Source: Desulfovibrio legallii (GTDB lineage: Bacteria; Desulfobacterota; Desulfovibrionia; Desulfovibrionales; Desulfovibrionaceae). Taken from it: a stretch of DNA of 64,000 bases. Made by a program: the position numbers and the translations under genes. This document shows positions 62,435 to 64,000 of this stretch, piece by piece (the first letter of the stretch is position 1; each line of letters starts with the position of its first letter). Under the pieces are notes generated by a model that made no database searches, had not been told where the DNA came from, and saw nothing but the letters and a program-made list of their open reading frames with translations. The DNA lies in contig NZ_SIXC01000005.1 in NCBI RefSeq assembly GCF_004309735.1, forward strand, positions 124,001 through 188,000. Direction: 5' to 3'.

Positions 62435-62701
62435 TTATGGACAAAAAGCCCCGCGCCGGACGAGGGGTTCCGGCATGGGGCTGGACCGTGGGAAGCGACC
62501 CGGGAGGGAAAGATCAGAGGGCCAGCCGGGCCTGCCCCAGGGGGCGCCTGTTGCGGCGGCGGCAAAAATGCAGCAGATATTGCACATAAGGCGCGCGCCC
62601 TCGGCTGGGTCGCTTTGCCGAGCCGCGTAGCTCAGCAGGCGGCGGAACGCCTCGCGTTTATACGCTTCCGGCAGGCGCATGATCTGCTGCACGTCGTCCA
62701 T
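62435..62701 (-). CDS. Unrecognised reading frame, possibly a remnant
   Basis: About 88 codons from an internal ATG (MDDVQQIMRLPEAYKREAFR ...). The first half looks protein-like. The end runs through a strong terminator hairpin, which argues against this being an intact gene. The longer frame starts inside repeat A5. Not assigned. Confidence 0.25.
   Translation of the reverse strand: MDDVQQIMRLPEAYKREAFRRLLSYAARQSDPAEGARLMCNICCIFAAAATGAPWGRPGWPSDLSLPGRFPRSSPMPEPLVRRGAFCP
62443..62482 (-). terminator. Intrinsic terminator, minus strand
   Basis: AGCCCC (62447-62452) with GGGGCT (62477-62482) and an inner CCGGA/TCCGG pairing. On the minus strand five T residues follow (62447-62443 region). It ends some leftward transcript. 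Confidence 0.75.
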
Positions 62702-62937
62702 GATCAGGGGCAGGCCGTAGCAGCTGGTTTTGCGGATAGAGGGCAGCACCCCGCCATAAATCCATCTTTGAAAGGGCAGGGCTTGGGGGTTGTCGCTGCG
62801 GCCCAGAAACCAGTACAGACCAGGTTCGGCAAGGCAGGGTCTAGACCAAAGACAGGGGCAAGCCCTTTTTAAGGGTTCACTCCGAAATGCGCGTTGGCCC
62901 GCGTTTGCCTGTCCCAAGCGGGCATTTCTTTTTGAAG

Positions 62938-63120
62938 TGCCCTGGCAGGTCAGCAGCCGCCCGTCGCTGAGGCGCAAGCGTAGCTCAGACGCTGAGATGC
63001 AGGAGCCTGATCCGTTACAACGAGAAAGTTACGGGCAAAGACAGCAGCGCCAGCTGCGGATGCAGACAGCACCGCTATGTTATTTGCGCGGGTAAGTGCC
63101 GGAACAAGCGTGCCGTAACC
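62938..63120 (+). repeat. Dispersed repeat family A, copy A5
   Basis: The opening palindrome is lost (only CCCTGGCAGG remains). Then come GAGGCGCAAGCGTAGC, GTTACGGGCAAAGACAGCAG, ATTTGCGCGGGTAAGTGCCG and GTGCCGTAACC. A GTTGAGAAT/ATTCTCAAC hairpin and family-B copy B3 follow. Confidence 0.8.
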
Positions 63121-63154
63121 GTTGAGAATGCGTATTCTCAACGGAACGCTGTTC

Positions 63155-63281
63155 TAGAGCAGTTAGCGAATGAAATGAGCTAACTGCTCTGCAAGAATTT
63201 TTTTGAAAATCCTTGCCACAAAATGCGAGAAGGCAGGCTTTTGCCTGCCGTAAGCGAGCATTTCAAGTGTTAAATGCTCTA
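63155..63281 (-). repeat. Dispersed repeat family B, copy B3 (127 bp)
   Basis: Same length and hairpins as B1 and B2, orientated as B2. Its right end (CTCTA) supplies the TAG stop codon of the minus-strand amidohydrolase gene. Confidence 0.85.
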
Positions 63282-64000
63282 ATAGACCAGCGCTTCGGGC
63301 AGAACGCAGAAGTCCGCCGGGGCCCCCGGTTCCAGGCGGCCCGCGCCGCTGGCCTGCAGGTTGAGGGCAGCTACGCCGTTGACCGTGAGCAGGCGCACCA
63401 GGGCTTCGGGCGGCACGTCCAGGGTTTCGCGCAGCCACGCGGCCTCCTGGCGTACGTCCAGGTCGCGGTTGGAGGTCAGGCCGTCTGTGCCCAGGCAGAG
63501 CAGGCAGCCGCTTTCCATCAGTTCGCGCACCGGGGCCAGACCTACGTCCAGGCGGCGGTTGGAGCGGGGGCAGAGGCAGAGGGCCGCGCCGCTGGCCGCC
63601 AGCACTTCCACTTCCTGCTGGTCCAGCTGTACGCCGTGCACGGCCAGGGTCCCCGCGCACAGTAAGCCCAGGCGCAGGGCGTAGGCCAAAGGCCGCAGGC
63701 CCGGCGCGCGCCAGTCCGGCGGCAGCACCACCCCCGCATAGCAGTCCAGCAGGGGCCCCGCGCCTTCCGTGAGCAGCTGCGTTTCCTCCGGCGATTCCGC
63801 CAAGTGGAAGGAAAATACCCGCCCCATGCGGCGGCAGTTTTCGTGCGCGGTTTGCAGCACGTCCGGCCCGGTGGAGTAGAGGGCGTGTCCGCCGGGGGCG
63901 CAGCGCGCCGCCAGAAAGGGGTCTTCCTCGGCGGCCTCGCGGCAGCGCGGCGGCCAGGGGCCTTCCCCCTGGGCAAAGGGCGGGCCAAAGCCGAACCACT
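63279..64000 (-). CDS. Amidohydrolase family protein (5' end cut by window edge)
   Basis: About 240 C-terminal codons of a metal-dependent hydrolase of the cytosine-deaminase/chlorohydrolase type. Metal and catalytic motifs: FSFHLAESPEET, LAVHGVQL, CPRSNRRLDVG and LCLGTDGLTSNRDLD. The C-terminal beta-strands GRLEPGAPADFCVLPE are usual for the family. The substrate cannot be told. The start lies beyond base 64000. The stop codon is provided by the edge of repeat B3. Confidence 0.87.
   Translation of the reverse strand, partial: WFGFGPPFAQGEGPWPPRCREAAEEDPFLAARCAPGGHALYSTGPDVLQTAHENCRRMGRVFSFHLAESPEETQLLTEGAGPLLDCYAGVVLPPDWRAPGLRPLAYALRLGLLCAGTLAVHGVQLDQQEVEVLAASGAALCLCPRSNRRLDVGLAPVRELMESGCLLCLGTDGLTSNRDLDVRQEAAWLRETLDVPPEALVRLLTVNGVAALNLQASGAGRLEPGAPADFCVLPEALVY

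Overview
The window looks like a chromosomal segment of a GC-rich anaerobic deltaproteobacterium, most likely Desulfovibrio or a close relative. The evidence is a 148-residue Desulfovibrio-type flavodoxin, an NrfHA ammonia-forming nitrite reductase, a chemotaxis receptor with a C-terminal hemerythrin domain (DcrH-like), an NfnAB electron-bifurcating transhydrogenase, a RACo-like ferredoxin/ASKHA protein and generally anaerobic metabolism. Species cannot be fixed from the sequence alone.

Layout, left to right. 1-4.9 kb: a left-truncated cstA, then a TPP riboswitch with its own terminator in front of thiS-thiG-thiH. 4.9-9.2 kb: a divergent EF-G paralogue and a galE-msrBA operon. 9.3-16.5 kb: a copper/silver efflux operon (a small Cys-rich secreted protein, then cusC-cusF-cusB-cusA). 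16.6-23.2 kb: Fur-linked flavodoxin, a secreted hypothetical, RlpA, YedF, a hemerythrin-tailed chemoreceptor and a TonB protein. 23.3-34.7 kb: a respiratory island made of tetrathionate reductase (ttrB-ttrC-ttrA), nitrite reductase (nrfH-nrfA), a haem-type hybrid sensor kinase and a sigma-54 response regulator. 34.7-44.5 kb: an AEC transporter, an OmpH-like lipoprotein, a lytic transglycosylase, a GAF protein, SulP transporter-dus, ispH and cheV. 44.5-45.3 kb: a repeat-dense non-coding stretch. 45.3-50.3 kb: a five-gene operon resembling undecaprenyl-linked aminosugar transfer systems (GT-C-like protein, GT2, ChbG/NaxD-like deacetylase, GtrA, PHP phosphatase). 50.8-53.1 kb: nfnAB. 53.5-59.9 kb: a small hypothetical, gmhB, a probably frameshifted gene after fliM, fliM, a RACo-like protein and an Rsm22-like methyltransferase. 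60-62.5 kb: tRNA-Pro followed by an AT-richer accessory stretch with a broken IS3-family element split by a 639-bp element with 21-bp terminal inverted repeats, and a BrnT/BrnA toxin-antitoxin pair. 63.3-64 kb: an amidohydrolase cut by the right end.

Two dispersed intergenic repeat families run through the window. Family A (five copies, about 60-210 bp) usually begins with a long palindrome built on AGGGCATTGCAAC. Family B (three copies, each exactly 127 bp) is a string of four hairpins bounded by TA and GAGCA/TGCTC ends, and looks like a small non-autonomous transposable element. Twice B sits directly beside A, in opposite orientations.

The points most worth following up are the aminosugar-modification operon, repeat families A and B, the nested IS/mini-element with a membrane-protein cargo, a pair of hairpins whose stems covary in the 44.7-45.0 kb stretch, and the ttr/nrf island with its haem sensor.
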